Shown here one piece after another: positions 1-10,786 of a DNA stretch of 64,000 nucleotides. Origin of the DNA: Stereocaulon alpinum (taxonomy: Eukaryota > Ascomycota > Lecanoromycetes > Lecanorales > Stereocaulaceae); the NCBI GenBank assembly GCA_018257865.1, contig JAEUBA010000003.1:124001-188000 (forward strand), read 5' to 3'. Each line of letters begins with the position of its first letter. The first letter of the stretch is position 1. The notes below the pieces were generated by a model. The model had not been told where the DNA came from. It ran no database searches and was given only the letters and a program-made list of their open reading frames with translations. The translations under genes were made by a program, and so were the position numbers.

Positions 1-287
1 TCCTCCTTCTGATGTTCTGGTAAAGTGATTACCTCTGCCTGGTCTAGCAAGCCCTTGAACTTATCTGGGAATAGGCTTTCTTCAAGTATCCCAGGTGCGT
101 GGATCTCGTCGTACGCTCCGGTGGCATCGTTCCCAGCATACTTGAGGATAATACCTGAACCACCCGGGTGAGCTTCTAGAAAGTTTGTCACGTCATATAT
201 CTTAGAGTGCACTGCGATCCAACAATCATTGCTATTATCGTGAGACTTCAAGTCTTTGAAGCTGATAGTGCGGGGCTCCGTGGGCAT
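1..287 (-). CDS. Cytochrome b2-type (FMN) dehydrogenase, N-terminal cytochrome b5 domain, partial
   Basis: The reverse strand is open from an ATG at 287 to the window edge, about 95 codons. It encodes a cytochrome b5 domain: a short lead, the core WIAVHSKIYDVTNF, the heme-ligand motif HPGG at about residues 45-48, and then ILKYAGNDATGAYDEIHAPG. The second histidine, in EIHAPG, fits the other axial ligand. This b5 module followed by a LEESLFPDKFKGLLD-like linker is typical of fungal flavocytochrome b2 / FMN-dependent 2-hydroxyacid dehydrogenases. These oxidise L-lactate or related hydroxy acids and pass electrons to cytochrome c. The catalytic FMN barrel lies outside the window, so substrate and localisation cannot be judged. 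It is divergently arranged with the SDR gene at 669. A stand-alone b5 fusion of another type is possible. Confidence 0.8.
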   Translation of the reverse strand, partial: MPTEPRTISFKDLKSHDNSNDCWIAVHSKIYDVTNFLEAHPGGSGIILKYAGNDATGAYDEIHAPGILEESLFPDKFKGLLDQAEVITLPEHQKE

Positions 288-668
288 GATGGACGTTTCC
301 AATGTTTTAAGGAAAGAAAATCATAGTACTAGAAAAGCAGAAAGCATTGGCCCTGGAAATATCGAGTTACAAAAGACTGAACAATTCGGATGCAGGCAAA
401 GCTCGCAAAAAGGAATTTCTCAGGTTGTGCTGTTGTGCTTTTCGTGCAGCGCCCCCACACAAACACCCACCGGATAAATGCAGCGGCATCGGCATCTGTT
501 CCGCGCGATGACGATGTGGGGGAAGTAATACCCTAATACTAACTGGTGAAGCAGAACATAGTACACAGAACGATCTCTGCCACGTCCATCTCTAATTTTG
601 CTGGTGAGAGAATATAACAGCGGCTTGGTCGAGAAATTATTTGCTTGCTTACTCATCGTTGCGTGAAA
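288..668. promoter_or_regulatory. Divergent intergenic region between b2-type dehydrogenase and SDR
   Basis: 381 bp separate the two divergent start codons (287 minus, 669 plus). No convincing TATA box or operator was recognised. Short ORFs here look like chance. The arrangement would allow shared regulation of two oxidoreductases. Confidence 0.5.
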
Positions 669-1719
669 ATGAGCTCCGAAACGAAGATCAATTGCATAAT
701 AACGGGAGCAGGAGGCTTCGTCGGGCAGGCTTTGGCCTCTGCTCTTCTCGAGGACCCGTTAGTAACAAAGCTTACCTTGACAGATGTATTTGAACCAAGT
801 CCTCCCAAGTCAAAGTTCGAGTCAAAAGTGGAAGTCCGCTGCTTGAAAGCCGATCTTACCTCGTTAGAGACATGCCAATCCATTCTTACTCCCGACCTCA
901 ATCTCATATATATTTTACATGGCATTATGTCTGGCGCTGCCGAAGCAAACTTTGAGCTCGGGTTGAAGGTCAACCTCGATTCAACACGGCAGATACTGGA
1001 CATCTTGCGGCAGACCAACCCAGGTGTCAAAGTGATATACCCATCTTCTCTGGCAGTGTATGGTCCACCTGCCACACCAACAACAAGGATTACAGAGCTT
1101 AACACGCCCGTACCTGGGTCGTCATATGGTGCGCAAAAGCACATCTGCGAGACGTTGTTGGATGATTATTCAAGAAGAGGCTTCTTAGATGGCAGGACCT
1201 GCAGATTACCGACGGTAAGCTGGGATTCATCTCAGTTGGACCGTTAAGATCATGTTGACTCATCGTCATATCCAGGTCACTGTCAGGCCTGGGAAGCCCA
1301 CCGGAGCAGCATCGTCGTTTGCCTCGGGCATATTCCGCGAGCCTCTGAATGGAGAGAAAGCCATTCTCCCGGTCTCAAAAGACCTTGAAATATGGATTTG
1401 TTCACCTAGGACTGTCATTAAGAATTTGATAAAGGCGAAGGACATTCCAAAAGAAAAGTTTCCTGGCTCTAGGATAGTCAACATTCCGGGAATCACAGTG
1501 ACCATCAGAGAAATGTTAGACGCTCTGAAAGCTGTTGGTGGAGACGAAGCATTGAGTCTTGTGGAGGAGAAGCGAGACGAAGCGACAGAGAAGATTGTTT
1601 TGAGCTGGCCAACGCGACTTGATATCTCGAGAGCAAAGGAACTGGGATTTGCGGAGGACGGACCACTTGAACAGACTTTGCAGGAGTATGTAAAGGATTA
1701 CGGAACCAAGAATAAATGA
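669..1719 (+). CDS. Extended SDR / NAD-dependent epimerase family, D-erythronate dehydrogenase-like
   Basis: Two exons, 669..1214 and 1276..1719, with a 61-nt intron (GTAAGC...TCCAG) in phase 0; 329 aa. The ATG at 669 is the first in frame and is followed at once by the Rossmann strand. Visible motifs are GAGGFVG at about residues 14-20 (NAD binding), a PSSLAVYG strand at about 125-132 and the catalytic YGAQK at 153-157. Past the splice junction comes VTVRPGKPTGAASSFASGIF, typical of the DenD/Gne-like extended SDRs. Bacterial DenD oxidises D-erythronate to 2-oxo-tetronate, and fungal homologues are usually only predicted. The exact substrate is inference. No targeting signal was seen, so it is probably cytosolic. 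Its divergent neighbour is a hydroxyacid dehydrogenase. Confidence 0.82.
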
Positions 1720-1821
1720 ACGAGCTACTTGGCTCGTAGGAGCTCTCTACTCCTGGGTTTGCACGATAAATGTGTAATTTGCAAAGTTGCCTTGCGTTGC
1801 CTGACGATTCATTTTATTATC

Positions 1822-2482
1822 TTAATCTATGTCGTGGTGAAAAGGAAGCCGCTTTTGGCTCGTAACCTGTCCCTTACTTAGGAATGCCGGCGAAGTCTTT
1901 CCAAAAGCTTTGGTCCCCTCTTCGTCTGAGCTTGAGGAACCCTGGAAATTTCTTGTTTTCATGAGCCCACTTGCTGGATGATATCGATCGTAAGACTCCG
2001 AGGAAGAAAGTGTATATAATGAAGACGAGTCCGATAGTTTTCGTTTGTTTGAAGTCTTTTTTGAAGAATTGAAGAGCCCCACTGCCTCCAGCAACGAGCG
2101 AGGTAATGCTTGAGCGGCCAAGCAAAGTTCGAAAATTCTATCCATCTGTAAAAAAAAGTAAAGATGGGAACTTGATAAAGCTTTGTTTTTCACTTACGAC
2201 GTACTTCTGGGACTGTTGTAATGAAATATAAATTGTACCTCCCCAACCGGGCACTTGCTTCTCCCAATCTTCTTGGCTGTAATATAGTGCAACTTGTCCA
2301 ATGCCTTTTACTTGTCTTGCTAATGCCCACGCTTCATTGTCATTGAGGTATGTGTCGTTTTTCTTGAGACAATGGTAAACCCATAGTTTCACGTCTTCAT
2401 TTGGACTGTCGGCAGAAATTGTTATAGGAGGCGTAGAGGGAGTCGGTGATGAAGTTCCTAGGACGTTTGAATTGGTCGTCAT
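1822..2482 (-). CDS. Unrecognised protein, Ser-rich C-terminus
   Basis: Two exons on the minus strand, 2482..2198 and 2145..1822, joined by a 52-nt intron with GTAAGT donor and a T-rich run before ACAG; 202 aa. The ATG at 2482 opens a Ser/Thr/Pro-rich head (about 25 residues). A compact segment follows at about 28-95, containing VKLWVYHCLKK, WALARQVKGIGQVALYY and WGGTIYISLQQSQ. The second exon has one hydrophobic helix-like stretch, a basic patch KKTSNKRKLS and a serine-rich tail. I do not recognise the family. It is divergent from PRP39, with 369 bp between the starts. Confidence 0.65.
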
Positions 2483-2851
2483 CTTATGTGATCTGCAACG
2501 ACGAGGTGGTGAGAGTTGAGGTAGAATAATAGTACAAGAATGAAGGGTTCGGGTTTTACAACCCCTCGGAGAAACGTCGGCGAAGATTTTCCCAAGACAA
2601 ACTTTATTTATTGAGCCTCAAGCTGAGTCATCGCCGAAAACGGAAGAATTGCTTGGCACGTGTTCTTGCTTTTCTCCCGTGTTTCCAGATCTTCGTACCC
2701 AATACAGCCTTGTACTTACGCCCTCAAGCACAGAAAGGAAGCAGACACCGCAGATTTACGAATCCACCCTTCAAATCAGGTTAAGTCTACCATTAGCATT
2801 GTTCTCAGCCGTCAGCCAGCTTCGAAAGCATCGGCCGCCAACCCTGGCACG
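2483..2851. promoter_or_regulatory. Divergent promoter region upstream of PRP39
   Basis: 369 bp between divergent start codons. A pyrimidine-rich stretch and CACGTG (an E-box-like palindrome near 2656) are visible. Short ORFs starting near 2649-2660 run into the PRP39 5' end and look like leader sequence rather than genes. Confidence 0.4.
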
Positions 2852-5243
2852 ATGGCGGACTACAGCTTTGGTGGTACTGACGAAGAGAACGCGGAGCTGA
2901 AGAAGCTGAATGCTGAAGTTGTGCGCTTCCCTTCTAGACCTGCATTGAGCTGCTTTGAGATGTGCTAACTCATCGAACAGCTCGAAGAACCTGACAGCTT
3001 TGAGCATTGGGAGAAGCTCGTCCGCGCCGCAGAATCTCTCGAAGGTGGCCTCAACCGGAACTCCAGCCCCCAGTCAATTGTCGCAACTCGAGACATATAC
3101 GATCGATTCCTAGCGAAGTTCCCCTTGCTGTTCGGATATTGGAAGAAGTATGCGGACCTAGAATTCTCAATTGCTGGCACCGAGGCTGCGGAGATGGTTA
3201 GTATACTACGCTACCATGTGGTTGACGAAGCTGACCGGAGCAGGTATATGAGCGAGGTGTAGCAAGCATTACGAACTCCGTCGACTTATGGACGAACTAC
3301 TGCGCCTTCAAAGTCGAGACCAGCCATGACTCCGACGTCATCCGAGAGTAAGTCGTGATAGACAAGGTTTCCTTCCCATAACCACTAGATACTACAGCAC
3401 GATTATTTGCGCAAGTATGATGGTAAACATGGACACTTCAAGCTCGGCTTCTGTAGACGGGTGAGAAGGTCACAACCAGCCCCCAAATTGCTTTCTCTCA
3501 CATGACAGTCAGGCGCTTTCATTTCGTTCGCTCACACGTTGCCTACCTTCGGATGCACACGTTCTGCACCCAAGAATTGACGTTTGATGGCATTCAACGG
3601 ATCTCCAAGGCGATCGAACACCTACACATGCTATGTTTGCTGCCCTCTACCTCCTTCTCTGCTGCTCTTCCCTTCCCTTGACGCTGGCAAACGCTGACAG
3701 GTTTCCTTACAGACTGTTTGAGAGAGGCGCTAGCTGCGTAGGCCTTGACTTCTTAGCCCATCCGTTCTGGGACAAATATCTGGAGTTTGAGGAGCGTCTG
3801 GAGGCCCAAGACAAGATCTTTCCAATACTCGATCGCGTTGTCCACATCCCCATGCATCAGTATGCGCGATACTTCGAACGCTACCGCCATCTTGCTCAAG
3901 TCAGGCCCTTACACGAGCTGCTACCCGCCGATATGCTTGCCCAGTTCCGCGCTGAGATTGTGACAGAGAGCCCTGACCGTGGAGAGCTCGAGGTTGAGCG
4001 TGAGATGAGAACTCGAATAGACAATTTCCATCTCGAGATCTTCGCTCGAACGCAGACGGAGACTACCAAGCGATGGACCTACGAGTCAGAGGTCAAGCGA
4101 CCATACTTCCACGTTACCGAGCTGGACGAGGGACAATTGGTCAACTGGCGAAAGTATCTCGACTTTGAAGAAGTGGAAGGCGACTACAATAGATCACAGT
4201 TTCTCTACGAGCGATGTCTGGTGACATGCGCATACTATGACGAGTTTTGGCTACGCTACGCCCGGTGGATGCTCGCACAGCAAGGGAAGGAGGAAGAAGT
4301 CCGGATCATATATCAACGTGCGAGCATGCTGTATGCACCGATCTCAAGACCAGCCGTCCGCCTTCAATATGCATACTTCGAAGAAAAAGTCGGCAGAGTT
4401 GAGCTCGCCAAAGACATCCACCACGCCATCCTAGTCAACTTACCCGGGCATACTGAGACTATCGTCTCGTTAGCGAATCTTTCACGTCGTCATGGTGGTC
4501 TTGATGCTGCCATTGAAGTCTACAAATCGCAGATTGATTCAATGGAATGCGATATCTATGCAAAAGCAGCCCTAGTAGCAGAGTGGGCCCGATTACTCTG
4601 GAAGATCAAAGGCTCAGTCGAAGAAGCACGACAAGTCTTTCAAAAGAATCAGCACTGGTACCTGGACAGCAGGGCTTTCTGGATTAATTATCTGTTTTTC
4701 GAGCTTGAGCAGCCCACGAGCGCCGACACCGAATCAACGCAGTACAAAAGAATCAAGCAAGTGCATGAAGATATCAGACGAAAGAGCCATCTACCTCCTC
4801 TCACCATCAAAGATCTATCGCACTACTACATGGTCTACCTACAAGAACGAGGTGGTAAGGACGCGATCAAAGAATACATGACATTAGATCGCGAAGTCAA
4901 CGGGTGAATTAACCTCCCTCACCCCTTTCCAGAGTACACAGCATTAACACATCATACAGCCCCTTCTCAGTCCAAGCAACCATGAAAGCCAAACTAGCAG
5001 AAGACGGCCGAGAAGCCTCAACACAACGCCGCATGATGATGGAAAACGGACACCCAGGCGTCGAAGTCGATGAAGCCGCTATTCGAAGGGGCGAAAATCC
5101 ATACACAAAGTATTACCAGCAACAGGGGGAGCAGCAACTGCCAAGCGACACCCAGGTATGTTTACCTCACTCTATGAATTTTAGTTCCGAAGAATGCTGA
5201 TCACGTATGTATTTATTAGCCTCAGCCATTGCGATACCAATGA
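2852..5243 (+). CDS. PRP39: U1 snRNP component Prp39, HAT-repeat protein
   Basis: Six exons: 2852..2920, 2981..3196, 3244..3347, 3713..4903, 4960..5155 and 5220..5243. They sum to 1800 nt, 599 aa. The protein is built of HAT half-repeats, for example WEKLVRAAES, LWTNYCAFKVETSHD, FWDKYLEFEERLEAQ, IPMHQYARYFERY and FWLRYARWML. The C-terminal block ENGHPGVEVDEAAIRRGENP is characteristic of fungal Prp39. Prp39 dimers or Prp39/Prp42 pairs scaffold U1 snRNP at the 5' splice site in the nucleus. Intron 1 uses an unusual GTGCGC donor with a good GCTAAC branch site and ACAG acceptor. The intron at 3348..3712 is 365 nt, several times longer than the others, and holds a possible cassette exon. The last coding exon is only 24 nt. 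It converges with PRP28. Confidence 0.9.
3398..3460 (+). other. Possible cassette exon inside the long PRP39 intron
   Basis: The segment is preceded by a polypyrimidine-poor but usable ...ACTACAG acceptor and followed by a GTGAGA donor. It is 63 nt long, a multiple of three. Spliced between exons 3 and 4 it keeps the frame and adds 21 residues without a stop. The intron to its left would be 50 nt, the usual size in this window. Nothing in the Prp39 family demands these residues, so it may be alternative or simply chance. Confidence 0.3.
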
Positions 5244-5688
5244 GATGCAACCTGTTCTGATAGAAGATACGTCAAAGTAGCTGTATGGGATGGATGGCTT
5301 GGGTGGCTGGGCTAAGATAAGTAGCTGAAAGAGAAGGCTTTTGCATTATTGGCGACCATCAAAATTAGTGGAACATGCATATGCATATGCATATGCTGTC
5401 TGCTGCTGAGGTACATGAAGGTGCCTAGTTGCCTGTACGATAACCACCATTCTTCGTACGAGAATGGCTATCTGTAGACCTCGTCTTTGCTTACCATAAG
5501 CTCATCAGCAGGGAATGCATGCTTGTTTATACATTTACAACAAGAAAATTGCTTTGCATTCCTTTTCGTGTATATCCGGGCTTTTAGCCCTATTGCACCT
5601 TGTAGGTATACAAAACACCAAGCTGTATCCATGCTATAGTGAAAATGATATTGATCCCGCCCGCGCTCTAAATGCAACCAGATAGCCC
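5244..5688. other. Convergent intergenic region with (ATGCAT)n tract
   Basis: 445 bp lie between the PRP39 and PRP28 stop codons. It holds a short perfect hexamer repeat, ATGCAT, about 3.7 copies at 5375..5396. No other gene or structured terminator was recognised. Confidence 0.6.
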
Positions 5689-8287
5689 TTACTGCCACCC
5701 CCCCTTCCCAGCAAACCCACTACTATCCTCAATCTTCTTCTGCCCACCGCCCTTCTGCGTCTTCTGCTGCGCCGCCTCATGTTTTCTTAATTCCTCCGGC
5801 ATCCGCGATATCGACGATTTCGAGAGCATCTGTTTGAGATCGTACCTAGAGACCAATTAGCAAGATGACCGGCATCAAGAGACGTGAGGAATGTAAGAGC
5901 TACGTACATAACGTCAGCGTCCTCATTACCAAGGAACGTAATAGCAACACCGCTCTTCCCAGCACGACCTGTACGACCAATACGATGCGTATAGCTCTCG
6001 ATGTTCGTTGCCATGTTGAAGTTAACCACCAGACTGACGTCTGGTACGTCGATACCTCTACCTGCCAAGTCTGTAGCGACGAGGACGTCGGTGCTGCCGT
6101 TGCGGACGGAAGCCAGGGCAGCTTCTCTTTGTTCTTGGGTCTTGCTTCCGTGAAGCGTGACGGATGAAAAACCGGCATGTTTGATATCTCGGGCAACGGC
6201 ATCGCAGTTTCGCTTGATGTTGACGAAGACGATGATAGGCGGCTGGAACTCTCGCGATGACAGGATGTCGATAAGGCGTTTCTTCCTCTTGTCTTCGCCA
6301 GCGACGAACTCGACACGCTGTTCAACTGTTTCGACGGCTTCACCAACATTGCCGATTGTGACGATAGCTGGTCTGCGAAGGTATTTACGAGCAATTCGTT
6401 CAACGGCTGAGGGCATAGTGGCTGTGTACATCATAGTCTGTCTATAGCGATCTTTGCCTCCCAGATGCTGGCTCATGACAAGAGCGTCTTCGGCTTCTTC
6501 GGAGTCGGGCTTCATGTTTGCTACTGGAAGAGCGTCGAGGATCTTGTTGACTGGTTCTTCGAAGCCGAGATCGATCATTCTGTCAGCTTCGTCCATGATT
6601 ACGTAGCAGCATTGTCCGAGGACGAGGACTCGGCGTTCGATACAATCGACAAGACGACCTGGTGTGGCGATGATGATCTCAGCGCCGTCTCTCAGATTGT
6701 AGGCTTGCTCTTCGAGAGAGTGACCACCGACGATACTGACGCAAGTGAAACCAAGGGGAGTTGCGAACTTCCTGGCTTCGATCTCAATCTGTTGAGCCAA
6801 TTCACGGGTTGGTGCTAGGATAACTGCGTAGGGGCCGTCGTTCTTAGTCAACTCGTTGAGAGCTGGCAGTTCGGATATGTAAACCAGCAGCGGCAGTAGG
6901 AAAGCGGCAGTTTTACCAGAACCGGTAACAGCAACACCAATTAGATCTCTGGATTGAAGGGCAATAGGTATTGCAGCACGTTGAACCGCAGAAGGCTCGG
7001 TATAGCCAACTTGGTCCACAACATCCAGGAGGCGCTTGGGCAAGCCAGACTCCGCCCATGATCGCATAGGATTGGGAATAGCTCCGCCCTTGGTGCTGAT
7101 GTTGAAGTCTTCCTTGAAGATTCTCCAATCTCTTTCGCGCATATGCTCCAGCTTCTTGTCACTCCAGTGCTTGTCAATCGAATTCCTACCGCCCTCCTCT
7201 CTCCTCCTTCTCTCCATTTCCATCATCTCTTCTGCTCTGGCGGCTCCAGCCTCATGATCCCGTTCCTGTAGCGCTTTAGCATATTTCTGAGCTGCACCAT
7301 CCGCCAGATCTTCTGAGAATCCTCCTAAGCGCCCACGGCCGTAGAAGTTGGCTTCTGCTCGTGCTTGGTACAATGGGTTGTAGTCTGGACTGGTATCCTC
7401 CTCGGCGTTCCACTCAAAGTTGAATTTCTTCTCTGTAGTCCTCCTTCGCTTCTTCTTGGCTGAAAACGTCGACTGATTTTGATCAGCGCCCATGTAGCGT
7501 TGCTTTATTAGATTATGCTGAGCCTCCTCGATAGCTGGTCGCTTTTCGGATTTAGCTACAGAAGTGCCGATCACTGATGGTTTGGGAGGTGGAGGAGGCG
7601 CCATATCATAGCCTTTATTTGGTTGCGAAGATCGCATAGAAGCAGGCCCGGTAGGTATTTCGCCGGCTCGTAACGCTCTCGGCCCAGTGGGTATGGAAGG
7701 ACGACCTGAACCATTCACTCCATTTGGTGGCTTTGCGGATCTCTCCGTACCATTCCTAGGAGACTGGGTAGAACTATGGCTACCTCCGTTCTGCGAAGGC
7801 TGACCGCCATTGCTAGCAACTCCTGTCTTCTTCTTGTGCTCTTCGACCTCTTTTGCTCGCTTTTCCAAGGCCAACTTTTCGCGCTGGGCTTTCGACAGAA
7901 ATTTAGGCTAGACAGGCAAAGGAGATATTAGTATGGTTCGTAGAGATACTAGAGCAAGGCACAGAGTGAATAAGTCGTCATATAGATGAGTTGCACTTTG
8001 ATTCATACCTTTGCAGCAGCTTCATCAGCTTCCTTCTTTTTCCGTAGTATCTCCTCGACACTCAGAGGCTGCCTACTGTCCCAACCAGCCTTCCGTTTCT
8101 TTTTCACTTCTGGCGGCGGAGGCGGAGGCTCGCCAGTGTTTGTAGACGGCGGGGGCGGTGGTAGGTCCTCTGGGGGTGGAGGCGGAGCCATCACGTTGGG
8201 AGGCGGTGGCGGCGCTGCAAGATCTGGGGGAGGTGGAGGTGGAAGCGGTGCTTCTATGCCTCCACCGTTCATTGTATGGCCGTTCAT
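5689..8287 (-). CDS. PRP28: DEAD-box pre-mRNA splicing helicase Prp28
   Basis: Three exons on the minus strand, 8287..8009, 7907..5908 and 5845..5689; 2436 nt, 811 aa. Introns are 101 nt (GTATGA) and 62 nt (GTACGT). The N-terminus is proline-rich (PPPPPP clusters in the first 60 residues), then PKFLSKAQREKL and the family signature FNFEWNAEEDTS. The helicase core has a Q motif (GYTEPSAVQ, about 394-402), Walker A TGSGKT (about 420), PTRELA, TPGR, DEAD (about 532), TAT, and HRIGRTGRAG near the end. Prp28 (human DDX23) uses ATP to displace U1 snRNA from the 5' splice site so that U6 can pair. It is nuclear. The start at 8287 (MNGHTMNGGG) is the first ATG in frame. A CTTAAC...CTACAG just upstream could be the end of a 5'UTR intron. 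It is a direct convergent neighbour of the U1 component PRP39. Confidence 0.93.
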
Positions 8288-9376
8288 CTTTGAAGTCGGG
8301 GAAGTTGCGAGCTGTAGGAAGTTAAGGCCGTGATGACCACCAAAGCATGTCAAGGTAGGCACCTTCTTGGCGACTGGATTTCGCCAAGAATTCGAAGAAA
8401 GTTCTTGCAGCCCTGAAAGGGTCCCAGAACGGGGGGCTCAGGAGCTGGCTTCAAGGTTTCTGGATAGGGCGCCAATCACGCCTTAACGGGCGGCTCAAGG
8501 GGCTTCCGTATAGGCCGCCGGTGCCCTGGAAAGTGTGAGCTCCTTCTGTGGTGCTGACGGGGCTCTGGGGAAGGTAGTCGCCTGGGCCCCAAGCAGCCCG
8601 TGCCACTTCAGGCACCAGAACCTTATGCCACCTGCACCTCAGTGACGCTTTTTACCCTTTTACCGCACCTTCTTAGCTAGAAGTACAGTACCCTAAGTAC
8701 ATAACGCGTACGCTTATTCTCTCTATCCTAGTATCTACTTGCTTTGGCTCTTGTAGATAATGCTCTTTGGTTTACCGACTGGGTTGCAAGACTTATAGCA
8801 CGTGACAGATAGGCCAAGAAGCATTATCAGATCCTAGAGGCAAGAGTCGAGTAATAACGGAAGTGCAAGTATGACAGCCGTAGAAGGAGAGGAGGCGGAT
8901 ACGATTGCGTCGTTACTTGCGCGTGTAAGGATGGTAATGCCCCTCTCACAAGGCTCTGGTTACATGACAATCATCACCAGCGATGCATATACGTAGCTTG
9001 CATGTCACAAGCTACTAGGCTTTGGGAAGGCCTCTTGATGTCTTTGCAACCCGATAACGATGGAAGATATACTGAGTCCTCTTGTTCGTCGCTGCGGTGC
9101 TTTTAAGAACGTTAGAATAAGTGGTGAAAACTACGGGGGATGAAGGCCTACTGACCTCGGCTCGCTTACTAGTCTACTAGGGCTAGGGTTTGCCAAGGCC
9201 TACGTGCAATCAAAATAAATCTCTGCATGCAATTCTATCTAGCAACAACAACGTCAATGGCAATAGAATTGTTCACCCTTGTTCATGACTAATAAGTCTT
9301 CAATCAGTTCACTCGTATTCTAAAGATCTATCCTCTCACTTTCTCTGTTGACGACCTAAAGCTTCCCTATCAACCT
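8288..9376. other. Intergenic region with a GC-rich block
   Basis: No gene was found. About 8395..8640 is clearly GC-richer than its surroundings and non-coding, with short G and C runs and a small inverted pair (GGCGGC...GCCGCC near 8490-8515). It resembles the other GC-rich blocks at 27.8 and 44.9 kb in composition, but I could not align it to them. The remainder looks like ordinary intergenic DNA. Confidence 0.5.
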
Positions 9377-9580
9377 TTGCTATCAAATGAGCTTAGGATA
9401 CAGGGTAGTATTGTCGCTCCGCGGGTCATCTATAAGCGTACGTTGATATTCACGGAATTCCACGCAATCGGAGCGAGCTTACAGTGTTATCGGCTTGATG
9501 AAGTTGGTATTGAGAAAGCGATGGCTGACCTGAGAGAAGGGAAGATGAGGTACAGGGGTGTTCTGTGCGCGAGTGAATGA
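9377..9580 (+). pseudogene. Fragment of a zinc-type alcohol dehydrogenase (C-terminal end)
   Basis: About 65 codons, ending at a stop, encode LRIQGSIVAPR followed by an EFHAIGASLQ-like segment and end in AMADLREGKMRYRGVLCASE. This is the ordinary C-terminal end of a GroES-like zinc alcohol dehydrogenase of the medium-chain family. No ATG fits, and no catalytic or cofactor-binding domain was found upstream in any frame. It is therefore read as a remnant of a lost gene. It sits 430 bp from a second remnant, a transporter pseudogene on the other strand. Confidence 0.6.
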
Positions 9581-10010
9581 AGGCAACAGATTGCGCAGCA
9601 TATCCCATTGCCTTCAGCTGTTGATAGACTGTGCTTCGCCAAGCTTCATAGTCGCTTATGGAAACGTTGACGGATGTGAGACAGGTCTTGGACTTGATAG
9701 CTCCAGCGTCGATGGACCAAGTATGGCTTCTGGGCTTCTTTATGTCTGGTTTTGGCCATTGCAGCTTTCCAGTGTTTTTGCTTCTGCTTTCCCATCTCTT
9801 CTGGTGTAACTATTCTCGGATTTCGCACAGCGTCACACAATCAATTATCTTCCCGCTCTGGAGCTATGAAAGCAATAACTTTTCAAAGCGAGAATGTGCG
9901 CTGTTTGATGGATTCGCCTCCGAACAGATGCGGGAAAATCTCGATAATTTGTCTTCCGTATCCAAATACCATTACTTACACTTTCTTCCAAAACCCCATG
10001 CCAAACCTTA

Positions 10011-10786
10011 CTAATCGCGACCACAACAATAAGATATATGCACTAGAAGCAATGTACCATTCCACACATGCAACCTATACCAGCCTCCACGATCCAATAT
10101 TGCTCCTGCTATCGAATTACCTAACAGCAGGCCTAACCCACACATAACGGTGATCGTGCCCAAACACGTACCAAATGTTCGGACATCCTCCATCAAGCTG
10201 AACACCATGCGTCCACCGAGTGAGACGACGCTACCCAAGACAGAGTCGTAACGCACACCAAAAGACGACCATACCTCCCGTGCTTTCTATGGTAATCCAG
10301 GCAAGTACTAGCGCAGCTACTACGAATAAAAGGCAGTATGCAGATTTACTAGACCCATATATGTATCGGCAAGATACGTTGGCAGTGACCGTCCGAACAG
10401 AGAACCTGCGTTTGTAATGGTGAGTATGTAGGACGTGAGGCCGATTGGGGTGCGGCATTTCTGAATGGCGTAGAATTCTATGTAGAACAACAAAACGTAG
10501 ATGCGCATGTAGCCAAAGAGCATACCACACATGACCGGGATATGATACTCGTACCCGGTAGGTAAAGAGGATCGCTTCCAACACCGATCATGACACCTTG
10601 TGTAAGGAAGATCTGCCAGTATTGCGTGCACATGCTCGTTGAAGTCATACCGGCAAGAATTAGAAATGCCCCTGTGTAGATCAGGCTGTTGAAGTAACCA
10701 GTATCGGCAATTGGGCCGAGTATCCTACCTCCTGTAGGTAAAGATTGCGATAGCTTGGGGGTGCCCGAAATACCTAGTATCGGCAC
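10011..10786 (-). pseudogene. MFS monocarboxylate-transporter-like pseudogene
   Basis: Three overlapping reading frames on the minus strand each carry part of one MFS transporter, in the correct order. The first (ending near 10786) has GPIADTGYFNSLIYTGAFLI and WQIFLTQGVMIGVG, typical of the MCT/MCH family middle region. The next has TSYILTITNAGSLFGRSLPT, the loop and helices of the second half. The third has LGGRMVFSLMEDVRTFGTCL and a helix rich in glycine (MCGLGLLLGNSIAGAILDRG). Frame changes and stops break it at least twice, and the N-terminal helices are not seen. MCT-family proteins move monocarboxylates or related solutes across membranes. This copy cannot make a full protein. Confidence 0.7.

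Noticed and set aside
653..1144. 163-codon minus-strand frame
   Set aside because: It is antisense to the SDR coding exon and has no recognisable protein features; a shadow frame.
7986..8333. Glycine-rich plus-strand frame
   Set aside because: It is the complement of the polyproline segment of Prp28.
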